32,342 bases of DNA, taken from contig CAJOKX010000012.1 in assembly GCA_905235415.1 (NCBI GenBank), forward strand, positions 1-32,342, given 5' to 3'. A program made the position numbers and the translations under genes. The notes beneath the pieces were generated by a model. The model did no database searches. It saw nothing but the letters and a program-made list of their open reading frames with translations, and had not been told where the DNA came from. Source of the stretch: an uncultured Lachnospiraceae bacterium. Its GTDB lineage: Bacteria; Bacillota; Clostridia; Lachnospirales; Lachnospiraceae. This document shows, piece after piece, positions 1 to 7,245 of the stretch. Each line of letters opens with the position of its first letter. Positions within the stretch are counted from its first letter, which is position 1.

Positions 1-149
1 TCGGTTGCATTGCAGCCGCTCCCAGCTCCTATAGAAGCGTGGTCGCTTTCGCGGCTGCAGCAACTCGCAAAGCTTAGTCGGCTGCCTATGGTTTTCAGTT
101 GTGCCCACAGAACTCCATGCAGAAGGTCGGAGGCTGGCCTGAGAACTGT
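1..149 (+). repeat. Dispersed inverted-repeat element, partial copy (central loop and right arm)
   Basis: Bases 1-17 are the inner end of a left arm, about 20-50 are a loop, and about 53-149 are a right arm. The inner arms pair (TTGCATTGCAGCC with GGCTGCAGCAA). Bases 1-48 match 32290-32337 at 46 of 48 positions in direct orientation. The right arm matches the reverse complement of 32215-32306, including GTTTTCAGT and GTGCCCACA (91-109). Homology stops near GAACTGT at 143-149. A smaller hairpin, GAAGCG-TGGT-CGCTTT, lies at 34-49 in the loop. There is no coding potential. It resembles a MITE-like or REP-like intergenic repeat, but I do not recognise the family. Confidence 0.8.
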
Positions 150-200
150 GACGTGCGGAATATTAAGAATTAATTTATACCTATTTTCCAGGTGAACATG

Positions 201-206
201 TATAAT
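201..206 (+). promoter_or_regulatory. Possible -10 box upstream of the first L,D-transpeptidase
   Basis: A perfect TATAAT lies 103 bases before the ATG at 309, in an AT-rich stretch just after the repeat element. No good -35 hexamer is seen 16-18 bases upstream, so this is only a candidate. Confidence 0.35.
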
Positions 207-253
207 ATGTTTATATGAGTCTGTTTTCCGGCAAAATGAACCGGACCGGACGG

Positions 254-280
254 ACAGTCCCGGGGAGAGGGACAAACTGT
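254..280 (+). promoter_or_regulatory. Hairpin in the leader of the first L,D-transpeptidase
   Basis: ACAGTCCC (254-261) can pair with GGGAC and ACTGT (269-280) across a small bulge, just ahead of the GGGAGGAG ribosome binding site at 291-298. No known riboswitch or leader class is recognised. Confidence 0.25.
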
Positions 281-308
281 GACTGACTGAGGGAGGAGTA
301 AGAGGGCT

Positions 309-1154
309 ATGAAAAGACATGTCATGAAACTTGTATCTGCTGCGCTCACGCTTGCTGCGGTGCTGAGTGTGTGTGCAGGGTCTGCTGAGGCTGCGCCGAA
401 GGATGAGAAGTGGGCAAAGACGGCCCAGAAGATTGCGGCAGCGACCGGGACAGAGTGCGTCAAGACGATCCAGTGGAGCGCGAAGCTGAGCGTCGGCGTT
501 AAGAACGCGGTGGTTGTAAGGAATACAAAGGATCCGTCCGATCCGCTGATCGGACAGAAGATCAAGATCAAGAAGAATACGAAGGTAACCCTGATCCAGA
601 GGGATTATCATGAGCGGGCAGGCGTCAGCCAGTGCATGCTCAAGGACGGGAAAGAAGTCTACATCCCGAACAGGTATCTGAAGAGCCTCAAGCCGAAGGC
701 GACCGGAAAGCAGGGAGACTACAGCAAAGAAACGAAGCTTGCGTTTGTCAACAACCAGAACATTTCCAGCGGCGACAGATACATGATCTGGGTCAGCCTT
801 GACAAGCAGAGAGTGAATGTCTTCGAGGGATCCAACCATCACTGGAATCTTCTGTATGTCTGGAAGACTTCAACGGGTGCGGCGGATGCTCCGACACTGG
901 ATCAGTCCTTTAAGTCCAACTACATCATCCAGTGGAAGAAGGAAGAAGTGAACGGACTGTACTGGTACAACGCAGTGTACGGAAGCGGTATGCATAAGTT
1001 CCCGGGCGGCGGGATGAACAAGGTCCTTGGGATCAAGCCGGTTTCGCACAGCTGCATCCGACTCAAGGTCAAAAATGCAAAGTGGGTCTATAACAATACG
1101 ACGGATGCGAAGAGCGGCGGAAAGTCTCATGCCACCAGAGTCTTTATCTGGTAA
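309..1154 (+). CDS. Secreted L,D-transpeptidase (YkuD family), paralog 1
   Basis: The 281-residue protein has an N-terminal signal peptide (a basic MKRHVMK start and a hydrophobic stretch to about residue 28). An SH3-like or linker region follows at about 55-130. The C-terminal YkuD catalytic domain spans about 155-281. The catalytic motif is SHSCIR, with His247, Cys249 and Arg251, plus the upstream His229 in GMHKFPGG. The usual glycine before the cysteine is serine here. The family cross-links peptidoglycan stems through 3-3 bonds or attaches proteins to them outside the cell. GGGAGGAG (291-298) supports the ATG at 309. A second ATG at 324 would shorten the signal peptide. The gene is monocistronic, closed by a terminator at 1228-1267. 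It is clearly paralogous to the genes at 14209-14967 and 26050-26799. Confidence 0.88.
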   Translation: MKRHVMKLVSAALTLAAVLSVCAGSAEAAPKDEKWAKTAQKIAAATGTECVKTIQWSAKLSVGVKNAVVVRNTKDPSDPLIGQKIKIKKNTKVTLIQRDYHERAGVSQCMLKDGKEVYIPNRYLKSLKPKATGKQGDYSKETKLAFVNNQNISSGDRYMIWVSLDKQRVNVFEGSNHHWNLLYVWKTSTGAADAPTLDQSFKSNYIIQWKKEEVNGLYWYNAVYGSGMHKFPGGGMNKVLGIKPVSHSCIRLKVKNAKWVYNNTTDAKSGGKSHATRVFIW

Positions 1155-1227
1155 GCGGCACGTGAGCGCCTGAGCGAAAGCTGCCGCGCCGCGCCAAAAT
1201 GGCCGGGCGGAATGAATCGATTGAATG

Positions 1228-1267
1228 CCGGACAGGTTCTTATGATGGAAACCTGTCCGGTTTCTTT
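1228..1267 (+). terminator. Rho-independent terminator after the L,D-transpeptidase
   Basis: Perfect 11-bp stem CCGGACAGGTT (1228-1238) with AACCTGTCCGG (1250-1260), followed by a T-rich tail TTTCTTTATT. Confidence 0.85.
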
Positions 1268-1308
1268 ATTCCTTACATCAATTTAGGGTTCCTCACTTCC
1301 ATTTTGGG

Positions 1309-1337
1309 TTGCCTTTTTTTCGTTTATAACGTACTAT
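1309..1337 (+). promoter_or_regulatory. Sigma-A type promoter of the decarboxylase operon
   Basis: TTGCCT (1309-1314), a 17-base spacer and TACTAT (1332-1337). The predicted start is near 1344. A GGAGG ribosome binding site at 1369-1373 lies 7 bases before the ATG at 1381. Confidence 0.65.
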
Positions 1338-1380
1338 ATTAACTGGCAATTTTTGATTTCTAATTGATGGAGGTCTTAGT

Positions 1381-2811
1381 ATGGGCAATACAGCACAGAG
1401 CAAGGCAGCTGACCGCATAGCTGCACTGCTTGACGACAACAGTTTCGTTGAGATCGGCTCGCTTGTTACAGCAAGAAGCACGGATTTCAACCTGTCAGAT
1501 GAGAAGGCTCCTTCGGACGGTGTCATTACCGGATACGGCCTGATCGACGACAGTCTGGTCTATGTCTACAGCCAGGATTCCTCTGTCCTGGGCGGGAGCA
1601 TCGGTGAGATGCACGCCAGGAAGATCGCAAGGCTGTATGATCTGGCCATGAAGATGGGAGCGCCGGTAATCGGCCTTCTGGACAGCGCGGGCATGAGACT
1701 TCAGGAGTCCACGGACGCTCTGAACGCTTTCGGCGATCTGTACAGAAAGATGGCGCTGGCGAGCGGAGTCATCCCGCAGGTGACGGCCGTTCTGGGAAGC
1801 TGCGGCGGCGGCCTTGCGGTTGCTGCAGGTCTGAGCGACTTTGTATTCATGGAAGGTGAGAAGGCAAAGCTGTTTGTCAATTCTCCGAACGCACTTGCCG
1901 GCAACAAGGAAGACGATACCGCATCCGCGAAGTTCCAGAGCGAGAAGAGCGGACTGGTAGACTTTGTCGGATCCGAGCAGGATATCCTGGCGCAGATCCG
2001 TACACTGATTTCCATCCTTCCGGCAAACAATGCCGATGAGGCGCCGCTCTCCGAATCCGGAGACGATCTGAACAGGGTCTGCGAGGGCCTTGCGGGCGCA
2101 GCAGGGGATACTTCCATCCTCCTGAGCCAGATCTCTGACGACGCGCTCTTCTGTGAGGTGAACGCAGCCTCCGCAAGAGAGATGGTGACAGGCTTCATCA
2201 AGCTCAACGGCGCGACTGTCGGAGCGGTTGCAAACCGCACTGAGATCTATAATGAAAAGGGTGAAAAGGAAGTTGATTTCAAGCCGCAGCTCACTGCAAA
2301 GGGATGCGACAAGGCGGCCAGATTCATCGGCTTCTGCGACGCGTTTGATATTCCGGTCCTGACGCTGACCAACGCGACAGGATTCTACGCGGACAAGCAC
2401 AACGAATTCCGTATCGCAAGATCGGCTGCAAGACTGACTGCGGCGCTTGCACAGGCGACCGTACCGAAGGTGAACGTGATCACCGGCAAGGCGTTCGGCT
2501 CTGCATATGCGATCATGAACAGCCAGGCACTCGGCGCGGATCTGACGTTTGCATGGGAGAGCGCACAGGTTGGTATGATGGATCCGAAGCTTGCGGCAGG
2601 GATCATGTACGACGGCAAGGATGCGGATACACTGGCGGCAAAGGGTGCCGAGTACGCACAGCTTCAGGACAGCGTCAGCGCTGCCGCTGCGCGCGGATAT
2701 GTGGATACAGTCATTGCACCGGAAGATACCCGCAAGATGGTGATCGGCGCATTCGAGATGCTGTATACCAAGTCTGAGGAGAGCCCTGATAAAAAGCACG
2801 GAACGGTTTGA
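1381..2811 (+). CDS. mmdA: Biotin-dependent acyl-CoA carboxyltransferase (methylmalonyl-CoA decarboxylase alpha / transcarboxylase 12S type)
   Basis: The 476-residue protein has the tandem crotonase-like carboxyltransferase fold of propionyl-CoA carboxylase beta, MmdA and the 12S subunit of transcarboxylase. Visible motifs are GLLDSAGMRLQES, the glycine-rich GSCGGGLA oxyanion region, and the C-terminal half with VNVITGKAFGSAYAIMNS. It is somewhat shorter than the roughly 510 residues of typical MmdA. The family moves CO2 between an acyl-CoA and biotin on a carrier protein, and the carrier is encoded two genes downstream. It is the first gene of the operon, after a promoter at 1309-1337 and a well-placed GGAGG. 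The acyl-CoA substrate (methylmalonyl, malonyl or glutaconyl) cannot be read from the sequence, so the symbol is by family. Confidence 0.85.
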   Translation: MGNTAQSKAADRIAALLDDNSFVEIGSLVTARSTDFNLSDEKAPSDGVITGYGLIDDSLVYVYSQDSSVLGGSIGEMHARKIARLYDLAMKMGAPVIGLLDSAGMRLQESTDALNAFGDLYRKMALASGVIPQVTAVLGSCGGGLAVAAGLSDFVFMEGEKAKLFVNSPNALAGNKEDDTASAKFQSEKSGLVDFVGSEQDILAQIRTLISILPANNADEAPLSESGDDLNRVCEGLAGAAGDTSILLSQISDDALFCEVNAASAREMVTGFIKLNGATVGAVANRTEIYNEKGEKEVDFKPQLTAKGCDKAARFIGFCDAFDIPVLTLTNATGFYADKHNEFRIARSAARLTAALAQATVPKVNVITGKAFGSAYAIMNSQALGADLTFAWESAQVGMMDPKLAAGIMYDGKDADTLAAKGAEYAQLQDSVSAAAARGYVDTVIAPEDTRKMVIGAFEMLYTKSEESPDKKHGTV

Positions 2812-2827
2812 GTGAGGTGACATGCAG

Positions 2828-3787
2828 ATGAGAAAAAGAGTATACGCGATTCTGCTTGCCACGATGCTTGCAGGCTCCCTTGCGTCAGGATGCATTGCTT
2901 TTGCATCTGAGACAGAGCCGGCCGGCACACTGACGGCAGAAGAGAGCGAAGCCCTTGCGGATTTCGAGACGGAGGCGGAAGCTGCGCCGGCAGGTCTTGA
3001 ACCGAAGGAGACGACCGGTGATGCCGGATGGGAGTCACAGTACCCGGAGATCGAGGCGCAGGTGGAGCAGCAGCTCAGCACGCTGTCCATGATGAGCGCG
3101 CAGCAGATCGAGGATCTGATCAACTCCTATAATCGTCAGATTAATCTCGGAGTCATGGATATTGCGAATTCCATGAAGGATTCCTATACGCTGACCGAGC
3201 TGGATGACTCCACGATGGCAACTGTCAAGATGCTGCGCAACTGGTATTCCGCCATGGACTCCTGCGGAGAATTCCAGGGAGTCAGCGAGTATACGGCTGA
3301 CATGACGGACAATGTCATTACGCTGGTCCTTTCCACGGACTACGCGCAGGCGGCAAAAGACAAGGCGCAGGTCACTGTTACATTCACGTGTGACATGAAT
3401 CATAATATAACGCTCATGAGCTGGGAGCTGAAGGATGCGTTTTCGACTTCGATCCAGAGAGCGGCCATGAACACGCTGATCGGTATCGGCACCGTCTTTG
3501 TGGTACTTCTGTTCCTGTCCTTTATCATCGGCCAGATCCACTGGATCCCGGATATCATTAACGGAAAGAAGGACAAGAAAGAGCAGAAGGCGGCAGCTGC
3601 ACCGGCCCCGGCACCCGCTCCTGTACCCGCAGCCGCACCGGCAGCAGAGGCTGCAGACGAGACGGATGATCTTGAACTGGTGGCAGTCATTACTGCAGCG
3701 ATTGCAGCAAGCGAACAGGCTCCTGCAGATGGATTTGTAGTCCGTTCGATCCGCAGACGAGGCAGAAAGAGCAACTGGAGAGCATAA
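2828..3787 (+). CDS. OadG-family membrane subunit of a Na+-translocating decarboxylase, with an added extracytoplasmic domain
   Basis: The 319-residue protein has a signal-type N-terminus and an extracytoplasmic region of about 180 residues that looks like a DUF3887-type fold. One transmembrane helix follows at about 213-236, then a Pro-Ala linker. The C-terminal DDLELVAVITAAIAA motif and basic tail are typical of the OadG gamma/delta subunit, which docks the beta subunit to the carboxyltransferase. Classical OadG proteins are under about 120 residues, so the outer domain is an accretion. I chose the ATG at 2828 because GAGGTGA (2814-2820) is well spaced from it. The ATG at 2822 lies almost against that site. 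The gene follows the upstream stop within about 16 bases. Confidence 0.82.
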   Translation: MRKRVYAILLATMLAGSLASGCIAFASETEPAGTLTAEESEALADFETEAEAAPAGLEPKETTGDAGWESQYPEIEAQVEQQLSTLSMMSAQQIEDLINSYNRQINLGVMDIANSMKDSYTLTELDDSTMATVKMLRNWYSAMDSCGEFQGVSEYTADMTDNVITLVLSTDYAQAAKDKAQVTVTFTCDMNHNITLMSWELKDAFSTSIQRAAMNTLIGIGTVFVVLLFLSFIIGQIHWIPDIINGKKDKKEQKAAAAPAPAPAPVPAAAPAAEAADETDDLELVAVITAAIAASEQAPADGFVVRSIRRRGRKSNWRA

Positions 3788-3862
3788 AGCGCTCTGCATG
3801 AAACCCGCTGCCTGTCAGCGGAATTGATCATATCTACATAACATAAAAGGAGAATGTTTAAG

Positions 3863-4246
3863 ATGAAGAATTATACCATCACCGTGAATGGCAATGTATA
3901 CGATGTAACAGTAGAAGAGAACGGCGCAGGCGCAGCGGCACCGGCAGCAGCTCCGAAGGCAGCACCGGCAGCTCCTAAGGCGGCACCGGCAGCTCCGAAG
4001 GCAGCACCGGCAGCTCCGGCGGCAGGCGCAGGCGCGGTTAAGGTGACCGCTTCCGTACCGGGCAAGGTATTCAAGGTTGACGCAGCTGCAGGCCAGGCCC
4101 TCAAGGCAGGCGATACGATCATCACGCTTGAGGCCATGAAGATGGAGATCCCGGTTGTCGCTCCGCAGGACGGCACACTGGCTTCCATTGAAGTCGGAGT
4201 CGGCGATGCAGTTGAAAACGGACAGGTTCTGGCAACGATGAACTGA
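3863..4246 (+). CDS. Biotin carboxyl carrier protein (biotin/lipoyl attachment domain)
   Basis: The protein has 127 residues. The N-terminal part (KNYTITVNGNVYDVTVEE) is the usual lead-in of decarboxylase biotin subunits. A flexible Ala-Pro-Lys linker covers about 21-58, and the biotinyl domain occupies about 59-127. The attachment site is EAMKMEI with Lys93. It carries CO2 as carboxybiotin between the two carboxyltransferases (1381-2811, 5490-6899) and the membrane beta subunit. AAAGGAGA (3846-3852) is ideally spaced from the ATG at 3863 and too close to the in-frame ATG at 3854, so I prefer 3863. The linker DNA is a tandem 21-bp repeat. Confidence 0.93.
   Translation: MKNYTITVNGNVYDVTVEENGAGAAAPAAAPKAAPAAPKAAPAAPKAAPAAPAAGAGAVKVTASVPGKVFKVDAAAGQALKAGDTIITLEAMKMEIPVVAPQDGTLASIEVGVGDAVENGQVLATMN
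3953..4015 (+). repeat. Three 21-bp tandem repeats encoding the Pro-Lys-Ala linker
   Basis: Three near-identical 21-base units at 3953-3973, 3974-3994 and 3995-4015, each encoding PKAAPAA. They differ by only two bases, which suggests recent slippage. They lie within the biotin carrier gene. Confidence 0.85.
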
Positions 4247-4289
4247 TCCGCCCCGTACCTGATAGGACCTGACGTTAGGAGGTTATTCA

Positions 4290-5447
4290 ATGGAATACAT
4301 TGCAAATACCATGTCAAATCTTCTGCATCAGACCGCGTTCCTGAACCTTACATGGGGCAACTATCTCATGCTGATTGTCGCATTCATTTTCCTGTATCTG
4401 GCAATCAGACATGATTTCGAGCCGCTCCTGCTGGTTCCGATCGCGTTCGGTATGCTTCTGGTCAACATCTATCCGGAGATCATCTCAGATGTGACGACGG
4501 ATATCCTGGGTGTTGAGCATGCCGGCGGACTGATGCACTACTTCTATATTCTGGATGAGGCGGCCATCCTTCCGTCCCTGATCTTCATGGGCGTCGGAGC
4601 GATGACTGACTTCGGACCGCTGATCGCCAACCCGATCTCGTTTGTCATGGGTGCGGCGGCTCAGCTGGGTATCTATGTTGCTTATTTCCTGGCGATCGCA
4701 TTCGGCTTCAACGGCAAGGCGGCTGCTGCGATCTCCATCATCGGCGGAGCGGACGGCCCGACCTCCATTTTCCTTGCCGGAAAGCTCGGCCAGACGACCC
4801 TGATGGGCCCGATCGCGGTTGCGGCATATTCTTATATGTCCCTGGTTCCGATTATCCAGCCGCCGATCATGAAGGCGTTTACGACGGAAAAAGACAGAAA
4901 GATCAAGATGGAACAGCTTCGTCCGGTAACGCAGCTTGAGAAGATCCTGTTCCCGATCATCATTACGGTGGTTGTCTGCATGATCCTTCCGACGACTGCT
5001 CCGCTGGTCGGTATGCTGATGCTCGGTAATCTGTTCCGTGAGTGCGGCGTGACCCGCCAGCTTGCTGAGACGGCTTCCAATGCACTGATGTATATCGTGG
5101 TTATCCTGCTTGGTACGTCTGTCGGCGCATCCACCTCCGCAGAGGCATTCCTGAATGTGCAGACGCTGAAGATCGTTGTCCTCGGACTGGTTGCGTTCGC
5201 GTTCGGTACGATGGGCGGCGTATTGCTGGGCCAGCTGATGAAGAAGATGACCGGAGGCAAGATCAATCCGCTGATCGGCTCGGCAGGCGTGTCCGCTGTT
5301 CCGATGGCGGCGCGCGTATCACAGAAGGTCGGCGCACAGTCGGATCCGACCAACTTCCTTCTGATGCATGCGATGGGACCGAACGTTGCCGGAGTAATCG
5401 GTACCGCTGTTGCGGCAGGTACCTTTATGGCAATCTATGGTGTCTGA
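4290..5447 (+). CDS. oadB: Na+-translocating decarboxylase beta subunit (OadB/MmdB/GcdB family)
   Basis: The 385-residue polytopic membrane protein couples decarboxylation of carboxybiotin to Na+ export. Key motifs are MGVGAMTDFGPL, GGADGPTSIF with Asp155 (corresponding to the Na+-binding Asp203 of the Klebsiella enzyme), and the C-terminal GPNVAGVIGTAVAAG, which holds the conserved Asn and Gly. Length matches the short form of the family. AGGAGG about 8 bases before the ATG sets the start. It sits between the biotin carrier and the alpha-type carboxyltransferase, so the operon encodes a complete membrane pump. The exact acid substrate depends on which carboxyltransferase partners with it. 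Confidence 0.93.
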   Translation: MEYIANTMSNLLHQTAFLNLTWGNYLMLIVAFIFLYLAIRHDFEPLLLVPIAFGMLLVNIYPEIISDVTTDILGVEHAGGLMHYFYILDEAAILPSLIFMGVGAMTDFGPLIANPISFVMGAAAQLGIYVAYFLAIAFGFNGKAAAAISIIGGADGPTSIFLAGKLGQTTLMGPIAVAAYSYMSLVPIIQPPIMKAFTTEKDRKIKMEQLRPVTQLEKILFPIIITVVVCMILPTTAPLVGMLMLGNLFRECGVTRQLAETASNALMYIVVILLGTSVGASTSAEAFLNVQTLKIVVLGLVAFAFGTMGGVLLGQLMKKMTGGKINPLIGSAGVSAVPMAARVSQKVGAQSDPTNFLLMHAMGPNVAGVIGTAVAAGTFMAIYGV

Positions 5448-5489
5448 TAACCGGAGATTTACAGTACAATCAGGAAAGGATATAAGACA

Positions 5490-6899
5490 ATGGCAATAGA
5501 GAAAAAGCCGATTAAAATTACTGAAACTGTGCTGCGTGACGCACATCAGTCCCTGATCGCAACACGTATGCCGACGGAGGAGATGCTTCCGATCATCGAT
5601 AAGATGGATAAGGTCGGATATCATTCCGTAGAGTGCTGGGGCGGCGCAACCTTCGATGCAGCGCTCCGCTTCCTGAAGGAAGATCCGTGGGTCAGACTGA
5701 GAAAGCTTCGCGACGGATTCAAGAACACGAAGCTGCAGATGCTTTTCCGCGGACAGAATATCCTCGGATACAAGCCGTATGCAGACGATGTCGTAGAGTA
5801 CTTCGTACAGAAGTCGATCGCGAACGGCATCGACATCATCCGTATCTTTGACTGCTTCAATGATCTGAGAAACCTTCAGACTGCAGTCAAGGCTGCAAAC
5901 AAGGAAAAAGGTCATGCGCAGGTAGCGCTGTCCTATACGCTCGGCGACGCTTACACCCTTGATTACTGGGTGGATATCGCCAAGAGAATCCAGGATATGG
6001 GTGCGGATTCCATCTGCATCAAGGATATGGCAGGCCTTCTGCTTCCGTATTCGGCCACTGAGCTGATCGGCGCCATGAAGGATGCTGTGGATCTCCCGAT
6101 CCAGCTGCACACGCATTACACCTCCGGCGTTGCTTCCATGACGTACATGAAGGCAGTCGAGGCAGGCGTAGACGTAATCGACTGCGCGATGAGCCCGTTT
6201 GCTCTGGGAACCTCCCAGCCGGCAACAGAGGTTATGGTCAAGACCTTCCAGGGAACGCCCTATGATACCGGATACGATATGAAGCTTCTCGAAGAGATCG
6301 CCGATTATTTCCGTCCGTACAGAGACGAGTGCCTGGAAAGCGGCCTGCTGAACCCGAAGAACCTCGGCGTCAACATCAAGACGCTGGTTTACCAGGTACC
6401 GGGCGGCATGCTCTCCAACCTGACCTCGCAGCTTGATAAGCTCGGCGCTGCTGACAAGTATTATGAAGTGCTTGAGGAAGTCCCGAACGTACGTAAAGAT
6501 CTCGGCGAGCCGCCGCTGGTTACCCCGTCTTCACAGATCGTCGGTACGCAGGCTGTTATGAACGTCATCGCCGGCGAGCGCTACAAGATGGTGCCGCAGG
6601 AGACCAAGGATGTTCTGAGCGGAAAGTACGGCGAGACCGTCAAGCCGTTCAACAAGGAAGTCCAGAAGAAGGTCATCGGCGATGCAAAGGTCATCACCTA
6701 TCGTCCTGCAGACGATATCGATCCGATGCTTCCCGGATACGAGAAGGAGATCGCGCAGTGGAAAGAGCAGGATGAGGATGTCCTCACCTATGCACTGTTC
6801 CCGCAGGTTGCCGTGGATTACTTCAAGTACCGCCAGGCGCAGGAGACCGGCGTGGATCCTGCCGCGGGTGATTCCGAGAACAAGGCATATCCTGTATAA
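5490..6899 (+). CDS. oadA: Oxaloacetate decarboxylase alpha / pyruvate carboxylase subunit B carboxyltransferase (transcarboxylase 5S type)
   Basis: The 469-residue protein has an HMGL-like TIM barrel at about 8-270 and a conserved carboxylase domain at about 290-450. The metal site is Asp17 (TVLRDAHQS) with His207 and His209 (LHTHYTSG). The carbamylatable lysine is Lys178 in CIKDMAGLL. It ends without a biotin domain, as expected since the carrier is a separate gene. It transfers CO2 between oxaloacetate/pyruvate and biotin. GGAAAGGA precedes the ATG. It is the last gene of the operon, followed by a strong terminator at 6940-6970. Both oadA and pycB are used for such proteins, and the beta subunit next door favours a decarboxylase role. 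Confidence 0.9.
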   Translation: MAIEKKPIKITETVLRDAHQSLIATRMPTEEMLPIIDKMDKVGYHSVECWGGATFDAALRFLKEDPWVRLRKLRDGFKNTKLQMLFRGQNILGYKPYADDVVEYFVQKSIANGIDIIRIFDCFNDLRNLQTAVKAANKEKGHAQVALSYTLGDAYTLDYWVDIAKRIQDMGADSICIKDMAGLLLPYSATELIGAMKDAVDLPIQLHTHYTSGVASMTYMKAVEAGVDVIDCAMSPFALGTSQPATEVMVKTFQGTPYDTGYDMKLLEEIADYFRPYRDECLESGLLNPKNLGVNIKTLVYQVPGGMLSNLTSQLDKLGAADKYYEVLEEVPNVRKDLGEPPLVTPSSQIVGTQAVMNVIAGERYKMVPQETKDVLSGKYGETVKPFNKEVQKKVIGDAKVITYRPADDIDPMLPGYEKEIAQWKEQDEDVLTYALFPQVAVDYFKYRQAQETGVDPAAGDSENKAYPV

Positions 6900-6939
6900 T
6901 TGCGCCTGACCGGCAACGGTGAAAAAGGCTGATGGTTCT

Positions 6940-6970
6940 GCGGCCCGGAGAGAAATCTCCGGGCCGCTTT
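6940..6970 (+). terminator. Terminator of the decarboxylase operon
   Basis: Perfect 11-bp GC-rich stem GCGGCCCGGAG (6940-6950) with CTCCGGGCCGC (6957-6967), loop AGAAAT, then TTT. It lies 41 bases after the oadA stop. Confidence 0.85.
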
Positions 6971-6975
6971 CGGCG

Positions 6976-7100
6976 CTTCATACGGCCCACAGGTGCTTTC
7001 ACAGGACGCTTCATACGGCGCACTGGCGCTTTCACAGGACGCTTCATACGGCGCACTGGCACTTTCACAGGACGCTTTCATACGGAGCACAGGGCGCTTC
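6976..7100 (+). repeat. 33-bp tandem repeat, about 3.8 copies
   Basis: Units begin with CTTCATACGG at 6976, 7009 and 7042, and a last degenerate unit begins at 7075. Each contains the block TTTCACAGGACG or a variant of it. The 33-base period keeps all frames open and gives spurious short reading frames on both strands. No ribosome binding site or conserved protein supports coding. The array fills the gap between the operon terminator and the next promoter. Confidence 0.88.
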
Positions 7101-7118
7101 CCCGGAAGGCGAGGCGGG

Positions 7119-7147
7119 TTGACTTCCAACTTCCGTTTTCATATACT
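7119..7147 (+). promoter_or_regulatory. Promoter of the DtxR-like regulator operon
   Basis: TTGACT (7119-7124), a 17-base spacer and TATACT (7142-7147), each 5 of 6 to consensus. The -10 box lies inside the inverted repeat at 7129-7156. The predicted transcript has a leader of about 90 bases before the ATG at 7246. Confidence 0.7.
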
Positions 7148-7156
7148 AACGGAAGT
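7129..7156. promoter_or_regulatory. Candidate operator: inverted repeat spanning the -10 box
   Basis: ACTTCCGTT (7129-7137) and AACGGAAGT (7148-7156) are perfect inverted 9-mers separated by 10 bases. The -10 hexamer lies inside the spacer. A dimeric regulator bound here would block RNA polymerase. The DtxR-like protein encoded just downstream is the obvious candidate, although the arms do not match the classical DtxR or MntR boxes. Confidence 0.55.
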
Positions 7157-7245
7157 GAGAAGAGTTGTCTTTACAGGCAAGTCACAGACATTGTTTTTTA
7201 TATCAGTTTTTAAACCTGCATTTGGGCAGGGAAAGGATAAACGCT

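Noticed and set aside
10-195. Small open frame of 61 codons at the start
   Set aside because: It lies entirely in the dispersed repeat and its flank, with no ribosome binding site and no matching frame in the second copy.
1495-3123. Long open frame on the minus strand opposite the carboxyltransferase gene (542 codons)
   Set aside because: It is antisense to a clear enzyme gene and has no ribosome binding site or recognisable domain. Its Cys/Arg/His-rich composition is typical of a shadow frame created by codon bias.
6818-7129. Repetitive small proteins on both strands over the 33-bp repeats
   Set aside because: They arise from a period divisible by three. There is no ribosome binding site and several frames are equally open, so no coding selection is visible.
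7165-7245. 27-residue N-terminal extension of the DtxR-like regulator
   Set aside because: The ATG at 7246 has GGGAAAGGA at proper distance and the family fold begins directly there.
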